Source of the DNA: Anaerolineae bacterium
Lineage (GTDB): Bacteria; Chloroflexota; Anaerolineae; Aggregatilineales; Ch27
Reading direction: 5' to 3'
Length of the DNA stretch: 64,000 nucleotides
Assembly (NCBI GenBank): GCA_013178165.1
Contig: JABLXG010000009.1
Span: 1 to 64,000 of the forward strand
Part shown: piece by piece, positions 1 through 8,053 of the stretch
How the letters are laid out: every line of letters begins with the position of its first letter
Numbering within the stretch: position 1 is the first letter of the stretch
Made by a program: the position numbers and the translations under genes
The notes under the pieces: model-generated
What the model was told of the DNA's origin: nothing
Seen by the model: the letters and a program-made list of their open reading frames with translations, nothing else
The model's database searches: none

Positions 1-162
1 GGTTTTCATGTTCCTGCAACAGAATGAAGTCGCGTGTCATTTTGAGAGAAAATACACATGCGATTTGGTGCGTAGATGGGCAACCTTCAACCGGCATCTG
101 AATTTCAACCGCGAAAGATACACTACCACACCTTGGTATGGGGTGCAGTCACAGCAGCGGTA
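1..162. other. Left-edge non-coding stretch
   Basis: This is the sequence downstream of the thrB stop. I see no convincing gene. An ATG on the minus strand at 38-40 opens a frame that runs off the left edge for about 13 codons, but it has no recognisable ribosome binding site, so I do not call it. No terminator hairpin is obvious. Confidence 0.4.
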
Positions 163-1104
163 CTAACGCACGTCGATCACGCGGGCGCCATCAGGAGCCA
201 CCGTGGTCGCCTGGCCCTGAGCCGCCAACCCCATCTGCTGATAGAACGTCACAAGAGCAGCAGCTGTCTTCTCGGCGCTGCGCTGGCTATCACATAATGC
301 ACACAGGGTAGGCCCGGCACCGCTGACGATCGTGTTGAGCGCGCCACTTTCAGCAGCAACCTGTTTGGCTGCAGTGAGGTAAGGCATCAGATGTGCACGG
401 GCAGGCTCGATCACCCGGTCACCGCCTGCTGCCCTGGCGAGCAGGCCGACATCGCCGGTGTACAGCGCATGCACCAGCAGAGCCACCTGTGCTGTCTGGT
501 GAACCATGGCTGTCAGCGGAACCGTTGCAGGAAGGACAGCGCGGGCCTGGGCCGTTGGTACAGCCACATCAGGCGTCACCACAGCCAGGTACAGGCCGGG
601 TGGGGCGGGTAGCCTGTGAACTGCATCAGCCGTTGTGCCGGTAACGAGCACAACGCCGCCAAGCAATGCCGGCGCCACATTATCTGCATGGCGGCCACTG
701 ACCACACTCTCCGCTTCTACACAGGCCGGCAAGAGTTCAAGCCGGTTCAAGGGAGAGCCAAACAACGCGTTTACGGCGACTGCGCCAGCGACGGCGCTGG
801 CCGCGCTGCTGCCAAGGCCACTCGCCAGCGGCAACCCTTTCTCCAGCGTCAGGGTAACGCCTGCTTCCGGCGCAATCTGGCGGAGCACATGGCTGGCGGC
901 GATGCAAGCTGTATTGCGGGCGGGATCAAGCGGCAGTGAATCGCTGTGGCCGGTGATCGCTTTCAGGGTTACACCGGGGGATGAATTGCGTTCGACAGTG
1001 ACGCGATCACCAGGGGAAGCCAGGGCTAACCCCAAGATATCAAAACCGGGGCCAAGATTGGCTACTGTAGCGGGGGCGTAGGCTGTCGCAGAGAACGGAG
1101 ACAT
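163..1104 (-). CDS. thrB: Homoserine kinase (GHMP kinase family)
   Basis: Phosphorylates homoserine to O-phosphohomoserine, the penultimate step of threonine synthesis, in the cytoplasm. The 313-residue protein has the family layout: an N-terminal 'TVANLGPGFDILGLAL' segment, the glycine/serine-rich ATP loop 'GLPLASGLGSSAASAVAG' near residues 90-107, and a C-terminal 'SGAGPTLCAL' glycine motif. Length is normal for bacterial ThrB. It is divergent from thrC with only 63 bp between start codons, so the two threonine genes probably share a control region. Family assignment is secure; homoserine as substrate follows from the neighbour and the motif set. Confidence 0.95.
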   Translation of the reverse strand: MSPFSATAYAPATVANLGPGFDILGLALASPGDRVTVERNSSPGVTLKAITGHSDSLPLDPARNTACIAASHVLRQIAPEAGVTLTLEKGLPLASGLGSSAASAVAGAVAVNALFGSPLNRLELLPACVEAESVVSGRHADNVAPALLGGVVLVTGTTADAVHRLPAPPGLYLAVVTPDVAVPTAQARAVLPATVPLTAMVHQTAQVALLVHALYTGDVGLLARAAGGDRVIEPARAHLMPYLTAAKQVAAESGALNTIVSGAGPTLCALCDSQRSAEKTAAALVTFYQQMGLAAQGQATTVAPDGARVIDVR

Positions 1105-1145
1105 CGTGTATCATCCTGGCAATGCGGAGCACAGACACCTGCCAA

Positions 1146-1151
1146 TATAAT
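1146..1151 (+). promoter_or_regulatory. Candidate -10 box for thrC
   Basis: A perfect TATAAT lies 16 bp before the thrC start codon, which would give a very short leader. No good -35 hexamer is seen at the expected distance, so this is tentative. Confidence 0.35.
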
Positions 1152-1167
1152 CCCGGATAGGGCCAAG

Positions 1168-2472
1168 ATGCAAAGTGTCCTCAAATGCATAGATTGCGGC
1201 GCAGAGTACCCGCTTGACCGGCTTGTGTATACCTGTGTCACCTGCGGCGGGCTGCTGGATGTGATCCATGACCTGGATGCCCTGCGCGGACGGGTTACCC
1301 GCGATCTCTTTGACGCGCGACTTGGCGCCCTGGAGAGTCCCTATCGTAGCGGTGTATGGCGGTTCAAGGAGCTGGTCTATCCGGACATCGCTGATGATCT
1401 AATTATCTCCAGGCCGGAAGGCAACACCAATCTCTACCATGTCCCCGACCTAGCAGAGTGGGCCGGCCTCAAACATCTATGGCTGAAACATGAAGGGGAG
1501 AATCCGACTGGCTCCTTCAAAGATCGCGGTATGACAGGAGGCGTTAGCCAGGCACGACGGCTGGGGATGAACCGCGTGGCCTGTGCATCAACCGGCAACA
1601 CATCGGCTTCCCTGGCCTCGTATGCGGCGCGGGGCGGCATGCAGGCAATTGTATTCTTCCAGGAGGGGCAGGTTGCCCTGGGCAAGCTGGCGCAGGCGGT
1701 CGCTTATGGCGCGACCTGCATCCAGATTCCGGGCGACTTTGACGTGGCGATGCGCCTGGTGCGGCAGGTTGCTGAGTCGCTGGGCATCTACCTGCTCAAC
1801 TCGGTTAACCCGTTTCGTCTGGAAGGCCAGAAAACCATTGTCTTCGAGATGCTGCAGCAATTGCGCTGGGAAGTGCCGGACTGGATTGTGGTGCCCGGTG
1901 GCAACCTCGGCAACAGCTCAGCCTTCGCCAAAGGGCTAATGGAGTTGCGTGAACTAGGCTTGATCGATCGATTGCCGCGGCTGGCCATCGTCCAGGCAGA
2001 AGGCGCCAATCCACTCTACCGGGGCTATCGTAGCGGCTTCTCTGTGCATGAGCGAGTCAAGGCAAAAACCCTGGCGACCGCGATCAAGATCGGCGACCCG
2101 GTCAGCTATGACAAGGCGGTGCGGGCGCTCCATTGGACTAACGGCGTGGTGGAGCAGGTCAGCGACCAGGAGATCCTTGATGCCAAGGCACGTATCGACG
2201 CCAGTGGGATAGGATGCGAGCCAGCGTCTGCCTGTGCGCTGGCGGGCGCGCGTAAACTGGCCGAAGCTGGCATCATCCGTCCTTTGGAGCGCGTGGTGGG
2301 TGTGTTGACCGGCCATGTGCTCAAGGACCCTGGCCTGATTGTGGATTACCACACCAACCGCATCGAAGGCATCCACGCAACCTACGCCAACCCGTTGCTG
2401 CGGGTTGAGCCAACATTGGAAGCAGTCCAGGCCATATTAGCTGAGGCAGAATCTGCCGGTCAACAGCACTAG
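1168..2472 (+). CDS. thrC: Threonine synthase
   Basis: PLP enzyme converting O-phosphohomoserine to threonine. The 434-residue protein begins with a zinc-ribbon-like segment, CxDC near residues 8-11 and CVTC near 23-26, as seen in one ThrC group. The PLP lysine lies in 'NPTGSFKDRGMT' (about residue 118), followed by the 'STGNTSASLASYAAR' phosphate-binding region. Its divergent partner is thrB. Its 3' end overlaps the convergent metB stop by 4 bp, so there is no space for a dedicated terminator. Related PLP fold-type II enzymes are less likely given thrB next door. Confidence 0.95.
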   Translation: MQSVLKCIDCGAEYPLDRLVYTCVTCGGLLDVIHDLDALRGRVTRDLFDARLGALESPYRSGVWRFKELVYPDIADDLIISRPEGNTNLYHVPDLAEWAGLKHLWLKHEGENPTGSFKDRGMTGGVSQARRLGMNRVACASTGNTSASLASYAARGGMQAIVFFQEGQVALGKLAQAVAYGATCIQIPGDFDVAMRLVRQVAESLGIYLLNSVNPFRLEGQKTIVFEMLQQLRWEVPDWIVVPGGNLGNSSAFAKGLMELRELGLIDRLPRLAIVQAEGANPLYRGYRSGFSVHERVKAKTLATAIKIGDPVSYDKAVRALHWTNGVVEQVSDQEILDAKARIDASGIGCEPASACALAGARKLAEAGIIRPLERVVGVLTGHVLKDPGLIVDYHTNRIEGIHATYANPLLRVEPTLEAVQAILAEAESAGQQH

Positions 2473-3716
2473 ACCACCCGCAGGGCCTGTTCCAGATCTT
2501 CCAGAATGTCCTCGGCATCCTCGATACCGATGGCCAACCGGACGAGGCTGTCCCCGATGCCCAGCGCAGCACGCTCTTCCGGCGATTGATCATAATACGA
2601 AATGATCGCAGGCTGTTCAATCAAGCTTTCGACTCCGCCAAGGCTCGGTGCAATGTAGGGGATGCGCATTGCGTCGATAAAACGGCTGGTGTCCTGCAAC
2701 GTACCGTCAACTTCAAAGGTGACCACACCGCCGAAGCCTGACATCTGCGCAGCTGCAGTCTCGTGATCGGGGTGGCTGGGCAGGCCGGGATACCAGACAC
2801 GACGAATCTTGGGGTGGCGCTCAAGGTACTGCGCCACAGCATGGGCGGTAGCATTCTGCTGGCGCACCCGCAAGGCAAGGGTCTTGAGACCCCGTTCCAG
2901 CAAGAAGGCATTCTGCGGGTCGACGACACTACCCAGGATGCCGCGCGCTTCCCGCAGGGCCTGCAGGATGCTTCCTCGACCAATCACAACACCCGCCAGC
3001 AGATCGTTATGGCCGGCCAGATATTTGGTGGCGCTGTGGATCACCAGATCGATGCCCCATTCCAGGGGGCGCAGGTTAACCGGCGTAGCAAACGTACTGT
3101 CGATAATGGTGCGCACGCCGTAGCGCCGCCCGATCTCGGCGATACGGCTCAGGTCAGCGACCCGTAGGAATGGGTTGGTTGGAGTCTCTGAGATGAGATA
3201 GCGTGTCCTGCCAGCCTGGATAGCCGCTTCCATGCCGGCGTAATCGCCCATCTGGACAACGGTCGTGGTGATACCCAGGCGCTGCAGGTAAGTCTGACAA
3301 AACTGGCGAGTGCGGCGGTAACAATCATCGGTCATGATGATATGCGCGCCGGTGGGCAGGCTGGCCAGCAACACAGACGTAATCGCGGCCATGCCTGAGG
3401 CATACAGCACGGCGTCGTCGCCGCTGTCCAGCGCAGCAAGCTTTCGCTCAACGGCAGCGATGGTCGGGTTGCCATAGCGACCGTATTCCTCGCGGCGTTC
3501 CTCTCCATCGTTATAGCGGCCTTCCACAAAGGCCAGCAGATCCGCCGTGTCGGCGAATGTAAAAGTCGCTGTTTGAAAGATCGGTGTAGTCAGGGCGTGG
3601 TGGGGTTTGCGGCGGCTGCTCCCGGCATGGACGGCGCGGGTAGATGCGCCTGGCAGCGCTGATGAGACAGGCGAAACAGCGCGAGATGAGCGGATACTCT
3701 GACGCGGAACAGTCAT
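2469..3716 (-). CDS. metB: Cystathionine gamma-synthase / trans-sulfuration PLP enzyme
   Basis: Cys/Met-metabolism PLP-dependent enzyme, about 415 residues from the ATG at 3716, which has AGGGAGG just upstream; longer in-frame starts lack this. The PLP lysine is in 'HSATKYLAGHND', and the tyrosine/arginine motif 'EEYGRYGNPT' is present. The family includes cystathionine gamma-synthase, O-acetylhomoserine sulfhydrylase, cystathionine gamma-lyase and methionine gamma-lyase, which sequence alone separates poorly. The SAM-I riboswitch in its leader argues for methionine synthesis rather than breakdown. The first 35 residues are poorly conserved-looking and Ser/Arg rich, so the true start could be slightly downstream. 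Confidence 0.85.
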   Translation of the reverse strand: MTVPRQSIRSSRAVSPVSSALPGASTRAVHAGSSRRKPHHALTTPIFQTATFTFADTADLLAFVEGRYNDGEERREEYGRYGNPTIAAVERKLAALDSGDDAVLYASGMAAITSVLLASLPTGAHIIMTDDCYRRTRQFCQTYLQRLGITTTVVQMGDYAGMEAAIQAGRTRYLISETPTNPFLRVADLSRIAEIGRRYGVRTIIDSTFATPVNLRPLEWGIDLVIHSATKYLAGHNDLLAGVVIGRGSILQALREARGILGSVVDPQNAFLLERGLKTLALRVRQQNATAHAVAQYLERHPKIRRVWYPGLPSHPDHETAAAQMSGFGGVVTFEVDGTLQDTSRFIDAMRIPYIAPSLGGVESLIEQPAIISYYDQSPEERAALGIGDSLVRLAIGIEDAEDILEDLEQALRVV

Positions 3717-3793
3717 GGCAGGCCTCCCTGGATGTACCGGTTGTGGGCTGCAAAGATACAACAGGCGGAACACTCCTAGAGGCTGCTCACCCC

Positions 3794-3827
3794 AAAAAAG
3801 AAGCTCCCTCTGATCCAGAGGGAGCTT
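3794..3827 (-). terminator. SAM-riboswitch-controlled intrinsic terminator
   Basis: On the minus strand a perfect 11-bp stem (AAGCTCCCTCT with AGAGGGAGCTT, 5-nt loop) is followed within 1 nt by six T. It lies between the riboswitch aptamer and the metB start, the expected place for an expression-platform terminator. Confidence 0.92.
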
Positions 3828-3856
3828 GCCTGCAGGCGGGATGATTCACAGACTTG

Positions 3857-3986
3857 CTCTCATCTCCCAGATTTCAAGATTGAAATCTGTCGGAATTGGC
3901 ACCTTCCCTGAGACTGGTTGCAACCAGCTCAACAGGGGTTGCCGCGGTTTCACAGGGCCGTTCCCTCCACCGCTCTGGATGAGTGT
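3857..3986 (-). ncRNA. SAM-I (S-box) riboswitch upstream of metB
   Basis: Read on the minus strand, this holds the S-box signature blocks in order: CTCATCCAGAG, GGTGGAGGGA, GGCCCTGTGAAACC, GCGGCAACC, a variable arm, AAGGTGCCAATTCC, and GATGAGAG, which closes the P1 helix with CTCATC. An intrinsic terminator follows about 30 nt later. Known members bind S-adenosylmethionine and lower transcription of methionine genes when SAM is plentiful. Here that would switch metB off by premature termination. Confidence 0.95.
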
Positions 3987-4021
3987 TCCGTTTCTGAATA
4001 TTCGATTGGTAACTGCCGCGC

Positions 4022-4051
4022 ATGGTAGCATAGAAGGTGGCACACTGTCAA
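4022..4051 (-). promoter_or_regulatory. Promoter for the SAM riboswitch / metB transcript
   Basis: On the minus strand TTGACA (4051-4046) and TACCAT (4027-4022) are 18 bp apart, and the predicted start lies about 30 nt before the riboswitch P1 helix. Confidence 0.65.
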
Positions 4052-4119
4052 GAAAAACGGGCGCTGAGTCATCAATGTGCTCCTTCGGAATGTTTTGCCC
4101 GATTTTGGCTCTTATTTGT

Positions 4120-4148
4120 TTGACAAAGGTCGCGTTTCAAATCATACT
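4120..4148 (+). promoter_or_regulatory. Promoter for the peptide-type ABC operon
   Basis: TTGACA (4120-4125), a 17-bp spacer and CATACT (4143-4148) form a good sigma-70-type promoter about 140 nt before the binding-protein start. Confidence 0.65.
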
Positions 4149-4295
4149 TGGGTGAACGTCTATCCCGGGCGTTTACGTATTCTCCGTGGCTCACCCAGAT
4201 CGTGACAGCATGAAAGGAGGTTTGACGGTAAAGACGATCTGTTCGCCTTTTCTAAAAGCGTTCACTTGTGAAAATTAGAAGGAGGAGGCAACTTC

Positions 4296-5945
4296 ATGGC
4301 CAAGAAACTGGGTGTCCTGCTGGCGGTCTTGTTGGTCTTGACGCTTGTTGGCCCGCTGCAGGCGCAGGAGCCGGTCACCTTTATCTGGGGCGCCTATACG
4401 AACCCGGTGCAGCTGTACTCTGCCGTAGTGACTGACGGGGTGTCCTTCTTTGTGCTTGAGCAGGGCTGCGAGTCACTACTGGCTTTTGATGGGGCGACCA
4501 CAAACGTGATTCCCAGCCTGGCTACCGAACTCACCGCCAATGAAGACCTGACGGTGTGGACGGCTAAGCTGCGCGAAGGCGTCACCTTCCATGATGGTAC
4601 ACCATTCAACGCCGAGGCGGTCGCTTTCAACTTCAACGTCTGGCGGCTTACCGATCATCCTCTGCACTTTGACTCGCAGGTGTACGAATACTATGAGTAC
4701 ATGTTCGATGGCTTCGATGATGCTTCGCTAATCCAGAGCATCGATATCGTTGACGAGTACACTGTGCGCTTCAACCTGTCCCGTCCGTACGTTCAGATGC
4801 CTAATACCCTGGCTATGCCCATGTTTGAAATTCATAGCCCGGCAGCACTGGAAAAATACGGCGAGGACTACGGTACGCCAACCGTGGGTTACGTCTGCAC
4901 CGGCCCGTATAAATTCGTGGAGTGGGTGACTGACGACCATGTGACCCAAGATCTGTGGGATGGTTACTGGGGTGAGATCGAGGGCAATGTTGAACGGATT
5001 ATCCAGCGCGTGATCCCTGACAATGCCGCCCGGTTTGCTGCGCTGCAGGCTGGTGCTATCCATGGCAAGGAGAACGCAACACCTGAAGAAATTGCCTTGA
5101 TCGAAGCCTCGGATGACCTGTACTACATACTCCGCCCATCACTGAACGTCTTCTACCTAGCCTTCAACTACCGGATCAAGGAGTTCCATGATCCACTCGT
5201 GCGCCAGGCGATCTCGCTGGCACTGAATCGTCAGGCCTATGTGGACGCTTTCTACGTGGCGGCCGAAGTCGCGAATACGTTCCTTCCACCGCTGATGTGG
5301 GGTTACAACCCGGATGTACCGATGCCGGAATACAATCCGGATAAGGCTGTCGAGTTGCTGGCCCAGGCGGGCTTCCCCAACGGATTCTCCGAAGTCACTG
5401 TGCTGCCGCTCGATGATGCGGGCAATGTGATGCTTGACGCCGAAGGTGAGAAAATCCCGCTGACGCTGTTCTGGATGCCGGTGACACGCCCCTACAATCC
5501 AGACGGTGAAGGCATTGGCCAGGCGATGGCCGCGGACCTGGCGGCAATTGGCATCAATGTCCAGCTAGAGAACGCGGGTGACTGGGCAACGTACCTGGCC
5601 CGCCGCCGAACCGGCGACCTGATCGGTCTGTATCAGCTTGGCTGGACGGGCGATAACGGCGATCCGGACAACTTCAGCGGCTACTTCTTCAAGAACTGCA
5701 ACCAGCCTCAGGAAGGCTACTTCAACTTCCCGGAGATCTGCGAAACGCTGCTGCAGGCCGGTAGCCTGGTGAATCAGGCCGATCGTGAGCCACTGTACCA
5801 ACAGGCGGATGCTATGCTGGCCGAGACAGTTGGACGGATCACCATCGCTCATAGCCAGGTACCGTTGGTTTTCCGTAGTAATGTCTCCGGCTACATCGCC
5901 AACCCGCTGGGTACCGAGCTGATCCGGTTTGTGACAGTCGAGTAA
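4296..5945 (+). CDS. ABC transporter substrate-binding protein, peptide/nickel family (SBP_bac_5)
   Basis: Exported solute-binding component of a peptide-type ABC importer, 549 residues. It begins with a classic signal peptide (KK, hydrophobic core, 'LQAQE' cleavage region). I see no lipobox cysteine, so it is either free or held another way. Typical family motifs include 'VTFHDGTPFNAEAVAFN' near residues 95-112 and the 'VRQAISLALNR' helix. A strong AAGGAGGAGG ribosome site sits 8 bp before the ATG. Two permease genes follow. The ligand could be oligopeptide, opine, glutathione or sugar-like; sequence alone does not decide. Confidence 0.92.
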   Translation: MAKKLGVLLAVLLVLTLVGPLQAQEPVTFIWGAYTNPVQLYSAVVTDGVSFFVLEQGCESLLAFDGATTNVIPSLATELTANEDLTVWTAKLREGVTFHDGTPFNAEAVAFNFNVWRLTDHPLHFDSQVYEYYEYMFDGFDDASLIQSIDIVDEYTVRFNLSRPYVQMPNTLAMPMFEIHSPAALEKYGEDYGTPTVGYVCTGPYKFVEWVTDDHVTQDLWDGYWGEIEGNVERIIQRVIPDNAARFAALQAGAIHGKENATPEEIALIEASDDLYYILRPSLNVFYLAFNYRIKEFHDPLVRQAISLALNRQAYVDAFYVAAEVANTFLPPLMWGYNPDVPMPEYNPDKAVELLAQAGFPNGFSEVTVLPLDDAGNVMLDAEGEKIPLTLFWMPVTRPYNPDGEGIGQAMAADLAAIGINVQLENAGDWATYLARRRTGDLIGLYQLGWTGDNGDPDNFSGYFFKNCNQPQEGYFNFPEICETLLQAGSLVNQADREPLYQQADAMLAETVGRITIAHSQVPLVFRSNVSGYIANPLGTELIRFVTVE

Positions 5946-5982
5946 TTCAGTCTGTGCCTGGCGTCAACAGGCGCCAGTCTGC

Positions 5983-6015
5983 GCCAGGCCCCGGATCGGC
6001 CGGGGCCTGGCTTTT
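5983..6015 (+). terminator. Intra-operon hairpin with T tract
   Basis: A 12-bp GC-rich stem (GCCAGGCCCCGG with CCGGGGCCTGGC) followed by TTTT lies between the binding protein and the first permease. It probably terminates only part of transcription, raising binding-protein mRNA over permease mRNA, a common arrangement in ABC importers. Confidence 0.75.
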
Positions 6016-6047
6016 GGTAAGGTCGCTGCGGCATAGAGGCTTGGCCC

Positions 6048-7052
6048 ATGACTCGATACATTATCCGGCGCATTTTCGAAACACTCCCTGTACTCATTGG
6101 CGCGTCCATTGTGGTCTTCTTGCTGGTGCACCTGATTCCTGGCGGCCCGGAAGTAGTGCTACTGGGAGAACGGGGCAGCGAGACCAACGTTGCTGAATTG
6201 CGCGCAAGGTTAGGGCTGGATCGGCCTCTCTACGAGCAGTACCTGATCTATGTTGGAAACATATTGCGGGGTGACCTGGGTCGATCCGTTGCCGGTAATA
6301 TTCCAATCGCGGATGAGTTGCGGCAGCGCTTCCCTGCGACAGTCGAGCTGTCACTGGTCGCCTTGACGATTGCGGTGGTTGTGGGTGTACCGCTGGGAAT
6401 CATCTCATCGGTGCAACGAGGATCCTGGATTGACACCGGGACGATGCTAGGGTCTCTTGTCGGGGTCTCCATGCCGATCTTCTGGCTGGGATTGTTATTA
6501 CTGTGGATCTTTGGCGTAGCTCTGGGGTGGTTGCCGTTCATTGGACGGTTGAGTCCGAATGTAGAAATCCAGACAGTCACCGGGCTGCACATGGTGGACG
6601 CCGTTTTTACCGGCAACTGGTCAGGCTTAGTCGATGCCTTCAAACACCTGATCTTGCCCTCGGTCACCCTGAGCACGATTCCGATCGCGATTATTGCCCG
6701 TATCACCCGCTCAGCCATGCTAGAAGTGCTGCATATGGATTATATCCGGACGGCACGCGCCAAGGGATTGCGGGAGCGAACTGTGATTCTGGGTCATGCC
6801 CTTCGTAACGCGATGTTACCGGTGGTCACGGTGATCGGCTTGCAGCTCGGTTCGCTGCTGGCTGGCGCGGTACTGACTGAGACGATCTTTTCCTGGCCGG
6901 GGATAGGCCGCTGGCTGTTCAACAGCATACAGGGGCGCGATTATGCCATCGTGCAATCGGTCACGCTGGTCATCACGTTCATCTTTGTTGTTGTCAATCT
7001 GATCGTTGACCTTTCGTACGCCTGGTTGAACCCGCGGATAAGGTACGAATAG
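6048..7052 (+). CDS. ABC transporter permease, DppB/OppB type
   Basis: Inner-membrane permease of the peptide/nickel ABC family, 334 residues. The N-terminus 'MTRYIIRRIFETLPVLIG' is typical of DppB. There are about six hydrophobic segments, and the EAA-type loop near residues 225-255 is followed by 'HALRNAMLPVVTVIGLQLG'. The 'TETIFSWPGIG' motif near residue 280 is family-specific. It starts 102 bp after the binding protein, behind the internal hairpin, and its stop is 1 bp before the next permease, indicating coupling. Confidence 0.93.
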   Translation: MTRYIIRRIFETLPVLIGASIVVFLLVHLIPGGPEVVLLGERGSETNVAELRARLGLDRPLYEQYLIYVGNILRGDLGRSVAGNIPIADELRQRFPATVELSLVALTIAVVVGVPLGIISSVQRGSWIDTGTMLGSLVGVSMPIFWLGLLLLWIFGVALGWLPFIGRLSPNVEIQTVTGLHMVDAVFTGNWSGLVDAFKHLILPSVTLSTIPIAIIARITRSAMLEVLHMDYIRTARAKGLRERTVILGHALRNAMLPVVTVIGLQLGSLLAGAVLTETIFSWPGIGRWLFNSIQGRDYAIVQSVTLVITFIFVVVNLIVDLSYAWLNPRIRYE

Positions 7053-7053
7053 T

Positions 7054-7968
7054 ATGGGACAGGTCAATTCCACACAGGCACCCCCCCTTGCGCTGGGCAT
7101 AGAGGAGGCACCGTACCTCTCAGAATGGCAATCGCTGTGGCTGCGCTTCAAGCGCAACAAAAGTGCGCGGATTGGCACCGTGATTGTGATCCTCTATGTA
7201 GCGGTGGCGCTGCTGGTACCGCTGCTGGATCACTATAACCCGTTGCGCGACCAGGATCTGTCAGCCCGTTTCAGTCCACCCAGTCTGGAGCATCCCTTTG
7301 GAGCAGACAACATTGGGCGTGATGTGATGCGCCGGGTAGGGCATGGCGCCAGTGTCTCACTAGTAGTGAGTCTTCTCTCGGTTTCGGTATCAGTGTTGAT
7401 CGGGGTAACCCTGGGCGAAATTGCTGGATTCATGAGCGGCTGGACCGACAGCGTGATCATGCGGTTTATGGACATCATCCTGGCCTTTCCATCTTTGCTG
7501 CTGGCCATCGCGCTGGTTGCCATCTTTGGACCCGGTCTGCGAAATGCAATGCTGGCGATTGCAGTCGTCAACATCCCGGTTTATGCCCGGTTGGCCCGTT
7601 CAATGTCAATCAGCATTCGCAATGAAGACTATGTGATGGCGGCGCATAGTGTTGGGGCCAAGCCAGGGCATATTCTCCTGCGGCATGTTCTGCCAAATAG
7701 CCTCGCGCCATTGATTGTCCAGGCGACGCTGGGGCTGGGAACGGCCGTCGTCGAAACAGCAGCGCTGGGCTTTCTGGGGCTAGGCCAGCAAGCGCCTTAT
7801 CCTGAACTGGGAAAGATGCTGGCGGAAAGCCAGCAGTATCTGGTCACCGGGGCATGGTGGGGAATGGTATTTCCGGGTATCAGCATCACGCTGGTAGTTC
7901 TGGGCTTCAACCTGCTGGGGGATGGTCTACGCGACACGCTGGACCCCAGACTGCGTGGTACCGATTAA
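7054..7968 (+). CDS. ABC transporter permease, DppC/OppC type
   Basis: Second inner-membrane permease of the importer, 304 residues. A soluble N-terminus is followed by one membrane helix near residues 45-62, then 'HPFGADNIGRDVMRRV', a family hallmark near residues 80-97, and the transport core. The EAA loop reads 'AAHSVGAKPGHILLRHVLPN', and 'AALGFLGLG' follows. It is coupled to the first permease and ends in front of a strong bidirectional terminator. No DppD/DppF-type ATPase genes follow, so the energising subunits must be encoded elsewhere. Confidence 0.93.
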   Translation: MGQVNSTQAPPLALGIEEAPYLSEWQSLWLRFKRNKSARIGTVIVILYVAVALLVPLLDHYNPLRDQDLSARFSPPSLEHPFGADNIGRDVMRRVGHGASVSLVVSLLSVSVSVLIGVTLGEIAGFMSGWTDSVIMRFMDIILAFPSLLLAIALVAIFGPGLRNAMLAIAVVNIPVYARLARSMSISIRNEDYVMAAHSVGAKPGHILLRHVLPNSLAPLIVQATLGLGTAVVETAALGFLGLGQQAPYPELGKMLAESQQYLVTGAWWGMVFPGISITLVVLGFNLLGDGLRDTLDPRLRGTD

Positions 7969-7993
7969 GTCCAGCATCTACCATCCAACAGGA

Positions 7994-8025
7994 AAGCCGC
8001 CCGGAGGTTGCTCCGGGCGGCTTTT
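7994..8025. terminator. Bidirectional terminator between the permease operon and ugpC
   Basis: A perfect 13-bp stem (AAGCCGCCCGGAG with CTCCGGGCGGCTT, 4-nt loop) is followed by T's on the plus strand and by A/T-rich sequence on the other side. It lies between two convergent genes and can serve both. Confidence 0.9.
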
Positions 8026-8053
8026 CTATTCGAGCGATACAGGTACTAACAGG

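Noticed and set aside
2469-3716. Methionine gamma-lyase instead of MetB
   Set aside because: The SAM riboswitch, off when methionine/SAM is high, fits biosynthesis, not degradation. Enzyme specificity remains untested.
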